Shown here in pieces: positions 44,300-56,848 of a DNA stretch of 64,000 nucleotides. The first letter of the stretch is position 1, and each line of letters opens with the position of its first letter. A program made the translations under genes and the position numbers. Source of the stretch: Pedobacter sp. R20-19 (lineage in GTDB: Bacteria > Bacteroidota > Bacteroidia > Sphingobacteriales > Sphingobacteriaceae). The notes beneath the pieces are model-generated. The model was not told where the DNA came from, made no database searches, and was given only the letters and a program-made list of their open reading frames with translations. The stretch spans positions 62,001-126,000 of the forward strand of contig NZ_JCKI01000006.1 in NCBI RefSeq assembly GCF_000708265.2. The letters run 5' to 3'.

Positions 44300-45388
44300 T
44301 TAAAACTTAGTGACTTCGTAGAATGCTTTTTTAGGTTTGAGTTCGGTATCAAATAAGAGCGGATAATTTTTTTTGCCGCGGCCGTCTAGCCAGGTGTATC
44401 GGTCAGACAGGTTCCAGAAGGTAACACCTGTGATGTTTTTCTTGTATTTTCTCAATACCTCGAAGATCATTTTATATTGTTCCATCTGGCGAGATTCCAT
44501 TTCGGGTGTAAATTCTGCCTTTGCCTTTTGCGCTGCATTCTGAATGAGCTGACCACCCTGGTTTCCTGCATAAACAGAAACATCCAACTCGGTAATTTGT
44601 ACGTCTAAACCTAAACCAGCAAATAAAGAGATTGATTTTTCCAGTTCCGAACGGCTGGGATTGCTTACCGACCAATGTCCCTGTAAACCAATTCCATGAA
44701 TGGGTACACCTTTGGCCAATAAGGCTTTGAGCATTTTATAAATCTTATCTCGCTTTTTAGGCTGTTCGGTATTGTAATCATTGTAAAATAAACGGGCTTT
44801 GGGATCGGCTTCATGGGCATAGCGAAAGGCCATTTCCACAAAATCTTCTCCGGCAATTTTATACAATTGCGAATTTCGGAAATAAGTAGAATCATCTGCA
44901 ATTACTTCATTTACCACATCCCAGGCATAAATATCTTTTTTGTAATGATTGACTACGGTTTGAATGTGGTCTTTTAATCTTCCGAGCAATACTTCCTTCG
45001 TTACCGTATTGCCTTGCTCATCTTTAAAGAACCATCGGGGCGTTTGGCTATGCCATACCAGGCAATGCCCTCTCATTTTTAAATGATTATTCCTGGCGAA
45101 GGCAGCTATTGAATCGCCTATTTTCCAATTATACTCATTTTCAACCGGATGAATAGGCCCCATTTTCATGGCATTTTCTGCTGTAATGCTGTTGAATTGG
45201 TGAATAATCAATTCCTTGTTTGCTCCAGTTAGATCATATGGTGTAATGGCAACACCAATGGGGAAATATTTCTGATAGTAGTCTTTTAAGCCTTTTGATT
45301 TTATAGTCAAGGGTTTGAAAGCGGTAATCGTTATGCAAATGGTTAGCAATAATGTAATGCCAATCATGATCACATTCCTTTTTGTCAT
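44300..45388 (-). CDS. GH10 endo-1,4-beta-xylanase
   Basis: A 362-residue GH10 enzyme that cuts the beta-1,4-xylan backbone. The N-terminal hydrophobic segment (MIGITLLLTICITITAF) serves as signal or anchor. Catalytic Glu residues are E161 in AWDVVNEV (acid/base) and E267 in VQITELDVSVY (nucleophile), with the usual MRGHCLVWHSQTP before them. The length is that of a single catalytic domain without carbohydrate-binding modules. ATG at 45388. It is the first gene of a minus-strand GH10-GH3-GH67 set, divergent from the hybrid regulator. Confidence 0.95.
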   Translation of the reverse strand: MTKRNVIMIGITLLLTICITITAFKPLTIKSKGLKDYYQKYFPIGVAITPYDLTGANKELIIHQFNSITAENAMKMGPIHPVENEYNWKIGDSIAAFARNNHLKMRGHCLVWHSQTPRWFFKDEQGNTVTKEVLLGRLKDHIQTVVNHYKKDIYAWDVVNEVIADDSTYFRNSQLYKIAGEDFVEMAFRYAHEADPKARLFYNDYNTEQPKKRDKIYKMLKALLAKGVPIHGIGLQGHWSVSNPSRSELEKSISLFAGLGLDVQITELDVSVYAGNQGGQLIQNAAQKAKAEFTPEMESRQMEQYKMIFEVLRKYKKNITGVTFWNLSDRYTWLDGRGKKNYPLLFDTELKPKKAFYEVTKF

Positions 45389-45994
45389 ATCTGTTTTTTT
45401 TTAGGATTTGCAAATTCGCCACATTAAGATCTTTTATAGTGCTCTTATGGATAAAAATAGGAAACAAATGTTTGAAGATCGTCAGTTTATAAACAAGTGC
45501 TAACGTAGTTGAAAACCTTATTAACGCCTTTTTAAACTATTTAAGCATAAAAATTGAACATCTGTTATAGTACTTTTGACAATAATCACACTTCATTAAT
45601 TTCATTTACCCTACTTTAGCCCATCGTTGATGCTAATTGATTGATCAAATACACATCAGTGAAATTAATAACCAAATATGATGTACTACATAAAATTGCA
45701 GCGGTATACCAACATCGAGCTGGTAACCTAGCTGTTGAACACAAACAAAGCACCATTTTATAAACCAACGCATTTTTTTCGTTGAACCCGACCTAAATGA
45801 GTGCTCGTTTTACTAAATAAATATTTGTTTCGCTGTACCATTAAATTTTATATAAATTGGTGGCTTTAACCAAATCATCTCACAATAGGCTGTTTAACCG
45901 CAACACTTATTTGCAATGGATAGCTGTATAGCAAAAGAATTTAACTGGATTTTGTATTCTTAGTAACCAGAGTAAAAATATTGAACTAATCACC
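45389..45994. promoter_or_regulatory. Divergent control region between xylanase and regulator genes
   Basis: About 600 AT-rich bases between GH10 (minus) and the hybrid regulator (plus). It must hold promoters for both and is a likely binding site for the regulator. No exact TAnnTTTG box could be assigned, and no repeat of families A-D occurs here. Confidence 0.45.
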
Positions 45995-48900
45995 ATGCTG
46001 AACCGCGTTGTTTTAAATACTGTTTTCTGTATTCTCTTTTTCATCTTTTCAGCCAGACCGGGACTGGCTCAGGGGCAAAAAATAAATTTCACTTCCCTTC
46101 AAATCAGAGACGGACTTTCTTCTAATACAGTGAATGCTATTCTTAAAGACCATTATGGCTTAATGTGGTTTGCTACTGAAGATGGATTAAATAAGTTTGA
46201 TGGAAGCAACTTTACGGTGTACCGGCATAAATCAGATGACTCTACCGGTATCCAGTCGAATGATATCAGAACCTTACATGAAGATCAATCAGGCAATCTT
46301 TGGATCGGGACTTCGGGTGGTTCGCTTAGCCTGTATAACCGCAAGAAAAATACATTTATTACTTATCCTGCCAATCAGGCGAACACCCTCAGTAGTGATA
46401 TTATCCGGTCTATTTGCAATGATTATACTGGCAAGGTATGGATTGCAACCTTTAATGGCTTGGATGAGCTCGATCCCAAAAGCGGTAAAATTAAAAATCA
46501 CCTGCGCCAGTTTAATCCCAAAGGGTCTTTTCCTGCACTCACCTTTAACTGCCTGATTGAAGATAGTAAACGTAGAATCTGGGTAGGTTCCAGCAATGGC
46601 ATTTATTTATACCAAAGGGCAACCAATTCTTTTAAATTATTTCAGCATCAAGCTGCAGATCCTACCAGCCTGTGTGATAATTCGGTATCATCAATTGTGG
46701 AAGACAAATCCGGAAACATATGGTTTGGAACCAAAAACGGCCTGAGCATGTTGCTTCCAGAAGGAAAAGGATTTAAATCATTAAAAAGTAAAAGGGGTGA
46801 TTTTAATGCGTTGATGAATGATGGCATTAGAAGCTTGGCCGTTGATCAGAATAATCAACTCTGGATTGGAACTGAAGACGGGTTGAGTATTCTGGATATT
46901 AAAAGCGGTCAGATGTCTAGATACAAACCTGACTCGAGAGATAATTATAGCCTGACTGGCAAATCCATCAGTTGCATATATGTAGATAATGCTGGGATTT
47001 ACTGGCTTGGGCCTTACCATGGTGGTATCTGTAAATACGATACCAACCTAAATCTTTTTCACCTTAAGCAAAGCAATATTCTCGATCAGAATGGTTTAAA
47101 TGGATCCGTAGTCACTTCATTCGCAGCGTATAAAGATGGCATATTTGTAGGTACAGATGGCGGAGGGTTAAATTTGTTTAACCGAAAAACAGAACTGGTG
47201 CAACGTTTTAATGCTGGCCTTGCCGATGGAAGTGCCTTAAATAACATTTCCATTATGGCGATGGAACTTACCCGACAGAAGAAACTATACCTGGGTACTT
47301 ATTCCAACGGTTTGGTGGTAATGAATCTGACTAACCAAAACTTGCAGCAATACAAGCAGAGTGCCCGTGCCGATGCGCTAAATTCAAACGATATTTTTTG
47401 TATTAAAGAAGATCGTACAGGTAAAATCTGGGTAGGTACAAATGGTGGTGGTGTAAATGTATTGGATGCAGACAATAAAGCCATCATTAAATATTGTAAA
47501 AATCCAAGAGGTCTCAACGAAGTAGATTATCCGGGAAATAATTTCATCCGTTGCATAGAGGAAGATGTTACGGGTGACATCTGGATTGGTTCATATGGAT
47601 CTGGAATAGCCGTTTTTAATCAAGCCGAAAAGAAATTCAGCGTATTGAATAAAGCTGAAAATAAATTACCAAATGATCTGACCTTATCCATATTAAAAGA
47701 CCATGCTGGTGATTTATGGGTGGGAACTTTTAGCGGAGGATTAAGCCTATATAATCGAACCACCAAACAATTTACGACTTATGGTGAAAAAGAAGGCTTA
47801 AATAATTCTACAGTTTACGCCATAGAAGAAGATAAAAAGGGGCAGATTTGGGTGAGTACAAATAAAGGCATCAGTAGCTTTGATCGGAGAACACATGCAT
47901 TTACTAACTATACCGTTTACAACGGCGTTCAGAACAATAATTTTGTAGTGGGAGCAGGTCTAAGTACCACAAATGGTGAAATCTACTTCGGTGGTGCCGA
48001 TGGTTTTAATTATTTCAATCCTCAGTATTTTAAAAAGAATAAAAATCTGCCTCCCGTCCTTTTTACCGATCTAAAAATATCCAATGCTTCCGTTCTTCCT
48101 GTAGAAGACGGACCCATTCAGGAAGATATATCGGTTGCGAAAGATATTTATCTGGATTACAAACAAAGCTTTACGTTGAGTTATGTAAGTGTAAATTATA
48201 CCGCACCCGAGCAAAACCGCTATTCCTATCGTTTAGAGGGTTTTGATAATGAGTGGATTAATGCTGGCTCGACAAAATCAGTTTCTTATACCAATCTTGA
48301 TCCGGGCGACTATGTTTTTCATGTAAGAGCAAGCAATAATGATGGACTGTGGAATACTGCCGAAACTTCTATTCGGATCCATGTGAGGCCGCCTTTCTGG
48401 CGAACTATTTATGCCTATATTTTTTATGTTGTTCTGGTTGCTGGAACATTGCTTTTCATCCGCCATCGTGGCATTTTAAAATTAAAAAGAGAATTTGCTT
48501 TAGTACAGGAGAAAATGAAAGCCGATCAGCGTAGGGTGCAGGAGAGGCAGGAGGCAGAGCGGTTAAGGGAACTGGATAAATTGAAAATTAAGTTCCTTAC
48601 TAACCTAAGCCATGAGTTCCGCACACCGCTCTCCCTCATTATGGGGCCGGTAGATAAACTGATTACAGAGGAAAAAGACAGTAAAATAGCAGCTCCACTG
48701 GGGATGATTAAACGCAATACCAAACGTTTACTTAACCTGGTGAACCAGATTCTTGATTTTAGAAAAATTGAAGATCATGAATTGAGGTTAGACCGTTCAG
48801 AGACCGATATTGTAGCCTTTATTAAGGATGTGCTGGAATCATTTAACGACCTGAGTGAGCGGAAGCAAATTCAGCTTATTTTTAAGAGTCAGCTGCGGTA

Positions 48901-50167
48901 TTTTAATGCCGCTTTTGATCAGGATAAGATAGAACGCGTACTGTTTAACCTGTTGTCGAATGCCTTTAAGTTTACTTCGCTTGGTGGAACCATCTCCGTA
49001 GAACTGGAAAAGAAGGAATCTTCACCTGTTAACGGGCAATCGGCCCTGATCATTAAAGTTGCAGATACTGGTATTGGCATCACTGAATCCGATCAGCAAA
49101 AAATCTTTGAACGTTTCTTTCAGGCGGATGGCATTGCACCGATCTTAAATCAGGGGAGCGGGATTGGTTTATCCATTGCCAAAGAATTTGTAAAACTGCA
49201 TGGCGGCGACATTACAGTACAAAGCGAGCCTGGAACGGGTAGTACCTTCATCATTGAACTGCCTTTCGCTGAAACTGAATTTTCAGAAGAGTTGACAATA
49301 GATTTTTCTGATCCTGCTGCTGCGGTGGAGGTTATGGAAGAAAAGCCCGAAGATGCGAGTATTCAAAATCCTGGATCGGAAATTCCTTCTATTCTGTTGG
49401 TAGAAGATAATGAGGATTTTAGGTTTTACCTGAAGGATGGATTGAAATCATCTTTCAAAGTGCATGAGGCTTGTAATGGTCAGGAAGGTTGGCAAAAAGC
49501 ATTGGCTAATCATCCGCAAATCATTGTGAGCGACATCAATATGCCATATATGAATGGTATTGAATTGTGCAAAAAATTGAAATCAGACAAACGTACCAAT
49601 CATATTCCAGTCATTTTATTAACGGCTTTAACAGGTGAAGAAGAACAGATTAAAGGATTGGAAACCGGTGCAAATGATTACCTCACCAAGCCATTCAATT
49701 TCGAAATCCTGCATGCGAAGATTAAAAACCTATTGGCCTTAAACAAGAGATTGCGTGATACTTACACTAAGCAGATTAAGGTTCAGGCACCTGAGGTACT
49801 GATCGAATCACATAGTAACCGTTTACTAAATAAGGTTGCGCTGTATATTGAGGAAAACCTGAATAACCCAAAGCTATCAGTAGAAGATTTGAGTAAACAC
49901 GTAGGGATGAGCAGGGGTTCGCTTTACCATAAGATTTTAGAATTAACAGGGCTTTCACCAGTAGAATATATTCGGTCGGTGAAACTGGATAAAGCAACCG
50001 TATTGTTGGAGAAAAGCGATCTGAACGTATCTCAGATTGCTTATATGGTGGGTTTTGCCACCCCAAATTACTTCGCGAAATCTTTCAAGGCCAAATACAA
50101 TATGCAACCTTCTGAATACATGAATTTGAAAAGGAAGTTAGAGGATCATATGATAAAGGATAAATAA
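45995..50167 (+). CDS. Hybrid two-component system sensor-regulator (HTCS)
   Basis: A 1390-residue single-chain sensor and transcription factor. Signal peptide 1-25. Two-component propeller repeats fill about 30-700 (repeated motifs such as DQSGNLWIGTSGG). A Y_Y_Y domain is at about 720-790 and a membrane helix at about 804-822. The His-kinase motif has H873 in NLSHEFRTPLSL. ATPase motifs N and G follow, then a receiver domain with phospho-acceptor D1180 in VSDINMPYMNG, and an AraC helix-turn-helix at the end. Such regulators bind oligosaccharides in the periplasm and activate their own utilisation genes, here probably xylan genes on both sides. Confidence 0.95.
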   Translation: MLNRVVLNTVFCILFFIFSARPGLAQGQKINFTSLQIRDGLSSNTVNAILKDHYGLMWFATEDGLNKFDGSNFTVYRHKSDDSTGIQSNDIRTLHEDQSGNLWIGTSGGSLSLYNRKKNTFITYPANQANTLSSDIIRSICNDYTGKVWIATFNGLDELDPKSGKIKNHLRQFNPKGSFPALTFNCLIEDSKRRIWVGSSNGIYLYQRATNSFKLFQHQAADPTSLCDNSVSSIVEDKSGNIWFGTKNGLSMLLPEGKGFKSLKSKRGDFNALMNDGIRSLAVDQNNQLWIGTEDGLSILDIKSGQMSRYKPDSRDNYSLTGKSISCIYVDNAGIYWLGPYHGGICKYDTNLNLFHLKQSNILDQNGLNGSVVTSFAAYKDGIFVGTDGGGLNLFNRKTELVQRFNAGLADGSALNNISIMAMELTRQKKLYLGTYSNGLVVMNLTNQNLQQYKQSARADALNSNDIFCIKEDRTGKIWVGTNGGGVNVLDADNKAIIKYCKNPRGLNEVDYPGNNFIRCIEEDVTGDIWIGSYGSGIAVFNQAEKKFSVLNKAENKLPNDLTLSILKDHAGDLWVGTFSGGLSLYNRTTKQFTTYGEKEGLNNSTVYAIEEDKKGQIWVSTNKGISSFDRRTHAFTNYTVYNGVQNNNFVVGAGLSTTNGEIYFGGADGFNYFNPQYFKKNKNLPPVLFTDLKISNASVLPVEDGPIQEDISVAKDIYLDYKQSFTLSYVSVNYTAPEQNRYSYRLEGFDNEWINAGSTKSVSYTNLDPGDYVFHVRASNNDGLWNTAETSIRIHVRPPFWRTIYAYIFYVVLVAGTLLFIRHRGILKLKREFALVQEKMKADQRRVQERQEAERLRELDKLKIKFLTNLSHEFRTPLSLIMGPVDKLITEEKDSKIAAPLGMIKRNTKRLLNLVNQILDFRKIEDHELRLDRSETDIVAFIKDVLESFNDLSERKQIQLIFKSQLRYFNAAFDQDKIERVLFNLLSNAFKFTSLGGTISVELEKKESSPVNGQSALIIKVADTGIGITESDQQKIFERFFQADGIAPILNQGSGIGLSIAKEFVKLHGGDITVQSEPGTGSTFIIELPFAETEFSEELTIDFSDPAAAVEVMEEKPEDASIQNPGSEIPSILLVEDNEDFRFYLKDGLKSSFKVHEACNGQEGWQKALANHPQIIVSDINMPYMNGIELCKKLKSDKRTNHIPVILLTALTGEEEQIKGLETGANDYLTKPFNFEILHAKIKNLLALNKRLRDTYTKQIKVQAPEVLIESHSNRLLNKVALYIEENLNNPKLSVEDLSKHVGMSRGSLYHKILELTGLSPVEYIRSVKLDKATVLLEKSDLNVSQIAYMVGFATPNYFAKSFKAKYNMQPSEYMNLKRKLEDHMIKDK

Positions 50168-50183
50168 GGGTTATCTAAATCAA

Positions 50184-50239
50184 TGCCTTGCGATAAAATC
50201 GCAGAACTATAATGCGCTCGTTGGGAAACGAGCGCAGGC
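50184..50239 (+). repeat. Intergenic repeat family C, copy 1
   Basis: 56 bases matching 50584-50639. It contains GCGATAAAATCGC (a small palindrome) and GCGCTCGTT-GGGA-AACGAGCGC (9-bp stem, 50214-50235), so it can fold twice. Confidence 0.85.
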
Positions 50240-50263
50240 ACGGATAACAAAACTGTATAGAGC

Positions 50264-50402
50264 GGTCGTCATTCCGACTGAAGCACCTGCCCCTTTCAGG
50301 CAGTGTGAAACGGAGAGATCTTTGTAAATAGATGTCTACTCCATATTTAATTTGTAAAAAGCAAGGTCCAAGGATTCCTCCACTGCGGTCGGAACGACGA
50401 TC
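50264..50402 (+). repeat. Intergenic repeat family B, full copy 2
   Basis: The reverse complement matches 36429-36552 block by block, including GATCTCTCCGTTTC, the CTGCC...GGCAG hairpin and TTCCGACCGCAGTGGAGGAA. It is slightly longer than copy 1 because of the AT-rich spacer. Confidence 0.85.
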
Positions 50403-50420
50403 ATCGTATTTTCGTCAACG

Positions 50421-50462
50421 GTCGTCCTTTCGACTGGAGCGTAGCGAAACGGAGAAATCTTT
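50421..50462 (+). repeat. Intergenic repeat family B, partial copy
   Basis: The first half of the unit only: GTCGTCCTTTCGACTGGAGC, then GAAACGGAGAAATCTT. It follows full copy 2 by about 20 bases. Confidence 0.7.
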
Positions 50463-50501
50463 TTAAAAAGGTTTTATTGATAAAATTTACAAAGTCCCGC
50501 T

Positions 50502-50524
50502 CACGCTCGTTTCTAACGAGCGTG
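50502..50524. other. Perfect 10-bp hairpin related to repeat C
   Basis: CACGCTCGTT / AACGAGCGTG with a 3-base loop. It resembles the stem of the family C repeat but stands alone without the rest of the unit. There is no T tract, so it is not an obvious terminator. Confidence 0.7.
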
Positions 50525-50583
50525 GAAATAGGTAAGCGTTTTAAAAGGTTGTAAGTAATATGCATATCTTATTATTTAGTTAG

Positions 50584-50639
50584 TACCTTGTGATAAAATC
50601 ATAGAACTATTATGCACTCGTTTGGAAACGAGCGCAGGC
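50584..50639 (+). repeat. Intergenic repeat family C, copy 2
   Basis: In the same orientation as copy 1, exactly 400 bases downstream. A few transitions (GCG to GTG, CGC to CAT) weaken the first palindrome, while the ACTCGTTT...AAACGAG stem is kept. Confidence 0.85.
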
Positions 50640-50772
50640 TTAATTTTGAGGAAGGATTTTTTTTAGCCCCTTCATTTTCAACGGAACGGTGCCGACAGGC
50701 GGATAAGGATTAACTTAAACATTTATCACACCTTTTTATTCAAATCTGCTTCAATGGCTTTTTTATTTGAAT

Positions 50773-50780
50773 TAGATTTG
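50773..50780 (+). promoter_or_regulatory. Possible -7 box of the plus-strand xylan esterase operon
   Basis: TAGATTTG matches the Bacteroidota -7 consensus TAnnTTTG and lies 20 bases before the chosen ATG. An 8-bp inverted repeat (ATTCAAAT 50738-50745, ATTTGAAT 50765-50772) sits directly upstream and could be an operator. No clear -33 box. Confidence 0.35.
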
Positions 50781-50800
50781 TGCGATTAACCAGATACCCC

Positions 50801-52741
50801 ATGAGCCTGATCAAGCACATTTTATTATCGCTATACCTTGTTTTTTGTTTCGCTCTGGTGGGAAATGCCCAGATCAGATTACCGCATATCATTTGCGACA
50901 GCATGATCCTGCAAAGGAATTTGCCTTTGACAATATGGGGTTGGGCTTCGCCAGGGGAACAGGTTGTGCTGCGATTCAATGGAAAAAAATGGAGTGCCAA
51001 AACCGGGCCAGATGAAAAGTGGCTCATCAAACTTCCGGCAGTAAAAGCTGGCGGGCCTTATACCATGGAATTTTCTGGTAAAAATAAAGTGGTGCTTAAA
51101 GATATTCTTTTTGGCGATGTATGGCTCTGCGCCGGGCAATCCAATATGGTACACCAGTTGAGGATACATAATATTACTTACGCCAAAGACATTGCTGCTG
51201 CAAATTACCCGCAAATCAGGCAATTCTGGGTGCCCACCGCCACCAATTTAAACGGACCATCCAAAGACTTACCCAAAAGCAATTGGAAACCAGCTACCCA
51301 AGAGGGTATCAATGATTTCTCTGCTGTGGCTTATTTCTTCGCCCGTAAAATATATGAAGAACAAAGAATACCCATTGGCATCATCAATTCAAGTGTGGGT
51401 GGAACCACAATAGAAGCTTGGACCGGCGAAGACGGACTGAAGGAAATGGAAGAGCTGCGTAAGATCATCGAGCGCAATAAAGATACGGCAGCCGTTAACA
51501 AAATAAACAGGCTTGCGGATGCGAATCAAGTCCCGCCAGCAGCAAGTGCTGACAAAGGTTTGCTCGAACCGGTGAAATGGTTCGAACCACAATACCAGCC
51601 TAAAGGATGGCGTAAATTTGATATTCCAGGTTTTTGGGAAGATCAAGGAATGCGTGATCTTGATGGTGTGGTTTGGTTCAGAAGGGAAATAGAAGTGCCT
51701 GAAGCCATGGCGGGTGTTCCTGCTTTTATCCAGATGGGAAGAATTGTAGATGCTGATCGCTTTTACATCAACGGAACAGTTGTAGGTTCAACCGGCTATC
51801 AATATCCGCAAAGAAGATATACTGTTCCAGCTGGAGTATTAAAACCGGGTAAAAATATCCTGGTGGTTCGGGTAGAAAATTCAAATGGAAAGGGTGGTTT
51901 TGTACCTGATAAACCATACTCACTGGAAGCCAATCAACAACCTATTGACTTAAAGGGTGAATGGCAGTATAAGGTAGGAGAAGCCTATCGTCCGGTATTT
52001 AGAAAAGGTCCCTTCCGGATTCAGGAACAGGCGCAACCTACTGCACTTTATAACGCGATGATTGCGCCCATTGTTCAGTATGGCATAAAAGGCATATTGT
52101 GGTATCAAGGGGAAAGTAATGTAGGAAATCCGCTCGCCTATAAAAAGTTATTGCCTGCGCTTATTCAGTATTGGAGACAAAAATTTGAAATGCCTGATCT
52201 TCCTTTTTATTATGTGCAGTTACCCAATTATGGCGATATGCGCTACCAGCCTGGTGAAAGTGCCTGGGCTTTGTTAAGGGAAGCTGCACTGGAAACCCTT
52301 AAAATACCCCATACTGGGATGGCGGTTACCATTGATCTGGGCGAATGGAACGACATCCATCCAGATAATAAGAAGGATGTTGGGGAACGCCTGGCGCTGA
52401 TTGCCAAAAGATGGAGTTACGGAGAAAAAAATCTCGTTTATTCAGGCCCGATTTATAAGTCCTCAGCGGTCGATGGAAATCAGATCATTGTGAATTTTGA
52501 TCATATCGGTTCAGGATTAAAAACAATCGATGGGGAAGCCCTTTCACAGTTTGAGATTGCCGGGGCAGATCGAAAATTTGTATGGGCAGATGCGGAAATT
52601 AAAGGCGATCAGGTCATTGTTCATTCACCACAAATTGAAAAGCCGATGTATGTACGTTATGCATGGGCAGATAATCCTGTTAACCCAAATTTATATAACC
52701 CGGAAAATCTTCCGGCTTCGCCATTTCGCACGGACCGTTAA
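50801..52741 (+). CDS. SGNH carbohydrate O-acetylesterase (sialate O-acetylesterase family)
   Basis: A 646-residue secreted esterase. Signal peptide 1-23 (LLSLYLVFCFALVGNAQ). The SGNH core is interrupted by a jelly-roll domain at about 270-385 (VVWFRREIEVPEAM ... NILVVRVENSNGKG). Visible catalytic residues are S104 in LCAGQSNM and D518/H520 in NDIHPDNK, with the Gly/Asn block in WYQGESNVG. Database names say sialate O-acetylesterase, but related enzymes deacetylate plant hemicelluloses (CE20-like), which fits this xylan locus better. I chose the ATG at 50801 over the GTG at 50780, which would precede the signal peptide by seven residues. Confidence 0.88.
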   Translation: MSLIKHILLSLYLVFCFALVGNAQIRLPHIICDSMILQRNLPLTIWGWASPGEQVVLRFNGKKWSAKTGPDEKWLIKLPAVKAGGPYTMEFSGKNKVVLKDILFGDVWLCAGQSNMVHQLRIHNITYAKDIAAANYPQIRQFWVPTATNLNGPSKDLPKSNWKPATQEGINDFSAVAYFFARKIYEEQRIPIGIINSSVGGTTIEAWTGEDGLKEMEELRKIIERNKDTAAVNKINRLADANQVPPAASADKGLLEPVKWFEPQYQPKGWRKFDIPGFWEDQGMRDLDGVVWFRREIEVPEAMAGVPAFIQMGRIVDADRFYINGTVVGSTGYQYPQRRYTVPAGVLKPGKNILVVRVENSNGKGGFVPDKPYSLEANQQPIDLKGEWQYKVGEAYRPVFRKGPFRIQEQAQPTALYNAMIAPIVQYGIKGILWYQGESNVGNPLAYKKLLPALIQYWRQKFEMPDLPFYYVQLPNYGDMRYQPGESAWALLREAALETLKIPHTGMAVTIDLGEWNDIHPDNKKDVGERLALIAKRWSYGEKNLVYSGPIYKSSAVDGNQIIVNFDHIGSGLKTIDGEALSQFEIAGADRKFVWADAEIKGDQVIVHSPQIEKPMYVRYAWADNPVNPNLYNPENLPASPFRTDR

Positions 52742-52936
52742 CCTAAAATTATTCGTTGCCTTTTCTTTATTGGTGCCAGGCCCTGTTATTGTATCTAAAG
52801 CGTTACCTCCTGCAATAGCCGGTAAACATATTTTCTATAATAATCATCAAAACTTCCCGTTCAGCATACGCATAACTCCTAGTTTTATACTGCGGTGTTC
52901 CTGATTGCATCATCATTAATTATGAAGGTTCAATAA

Positions 52937-53860
<924 letters not shown>

Positions 53861-53891
53861 CTGAATATTAAACTAACCAAATACCAATCAT

Positions 53892-54860
53892 ATGAAACCT
53901 TCTTGCCTCGTGCTGCTGATTGCGGTGATCTGCTCCGTACAAAGTAATTTAAAGGCGCAGAATCCCATTATTAAAAACATTTTCACTGCCGATCCCGCAC
54001 CAATCGTTTATAAAAATACAGTTTATCTTTATATAGGCCATGATACGGCTACCGTAAAAGATACCAACTATAAAATGCCCGACTGGCATGTATTTTCCTC
54101 GGATAATATGGTCGACTGGAAAGATCATGGCACCTTGCTTTCGCCCAAAACATTTTCATGGGCAGGCGGAGATGCTTATGCTGCCCAATGCATTTACCGC
54201 GATGGTAAATTTTATTGGTATGTTTCCACAGGGCACCAGAAAAATGCAGAAAGTGGTGGCGGAATGGCCATTGGCGTGGCGGTATCGGATAGTCCAACAG
54301 GGCCATTTAAAGATGCCATTGGAAAGGCATTGATCACCAATGAAATGACAACAGATAAGAAACATGGATGGGATGATATTGATCCAACTGTATTTATTGA
54401 CGATGACGGACAGGCTTATCTTTTCTGGGGAAATGGCAGTTGCAAAAGTGTTAAACTCAAAAAAAACATGACGGAACTGGATGGTCCGATTACGGTGTTG
54501 GATATTAAAAACTATATTGAAGGACCCTGGGTTTATAAAAGAAAGGGTAATTATTACCTGGTTTATGCAGGAGCAGGTACAAAGCCTGAAATGATTGAAT
54601 ATTGTATGGCGAAAAGTCCGCAGGGACCCTGGGTATACAAAGGTATTATCCAGGAAAATGTGCCCAATAGTTTCACTACCCATCCAGGAATTGTAGATTT
54701 CAAAGGAAAATCGTATTTTTTCTACCATAACGGCACATTGCCAACAGGTGGAAGCTACAGAAGATCAATTTGTATCGACTATATTCACTATAATCCGGAT
54801 GGTACGATTCAGAAAATTGTACAAACCACTGAAGGTGTTGCCGCAGTGGGTAAACGCTAA
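53892..54860 (+). CDS. GH43 glycosidase, single domain
   Basis: A 322-residue secreted five-bladed propeller, signal peptide 1-22. Catalytic residues are base D34 in TADPAPIVY, pKa-modulating D164 in DDIDPTVFID and acid E210 in NYIEGPWVYK. No C-terminal beta-sandwich is present, so it is the short form. Likely alpha-L-arabinofuranosidase or beta-xylosidase acting on arabinoxylan fragments; the subfamily cannot be fixed by eye. It is preceded by an AACCAAAT-type A-rich leader, as are several other starts in this locus. Confidence 0.9.
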   Translation: MKPSCLVLLIAVICSVQSNLKAQNPIIKNIFTADPAPIVYKNTVYLYIGHDTATVKDTNYKMPDWHVFSSDNMVDWKDHGTLLSPKTFSWAGGDAYAAQCIYRDGKFYWYVSTGHQKNAESGGGMAIGVAVSDSPTGPFKDAIGKALITNEMTTDKKHGWDDIDPTVFIDDDGQAYLFWGNGSCKSVKLKKNMTELDGPITVLDIKNYIEGPWVYKRKGNYYLVYAGAGTKPEMIEYCMAKSPQGPWVYKGIIQENVPNSFTTHPGIVDFKGKSYFFYHNGTLPTGGSYRRSICIDYIHYNPDGTIQKIVQTTEGVAAVGKR

Positions 54861-54865
54861 AATGA

Positions 54866-56847
<1,982 letters not shown>

Positions 56848-56848
<1 letters not shown>

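Larger units (their letters stand above)
50168..50800. other. Gene-free interval rich in repeats and hairpins
   Basis: About 630 bases after the regulator. It holds two copies of a 56-bp repeat (family C), one full and one partial family B copy, and a 10-bp perfect hairpin at 50502-50524. The right end carries the probable promoter of the plus-strand esterase genes. Confidence 0.7.

Noticed and set aside
50168..50800. CRISPR array
   Set aside because: The repeats differ in length, are not regularly spaced, and no cas gene is near.
52530..52904. Plus-strand frame extending from the esterase gene into the 222-base gap
   Set aside because: It begins within the esterase in another frame and has no recognisable domain. 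The gap looks like plain spacer.
54156..54728. 190-codon minus-strand frame inside the GH43 gene
   Set aside because: It is fully inside a gene with intact catalytic residues on the other strand and shows no domain of its own.
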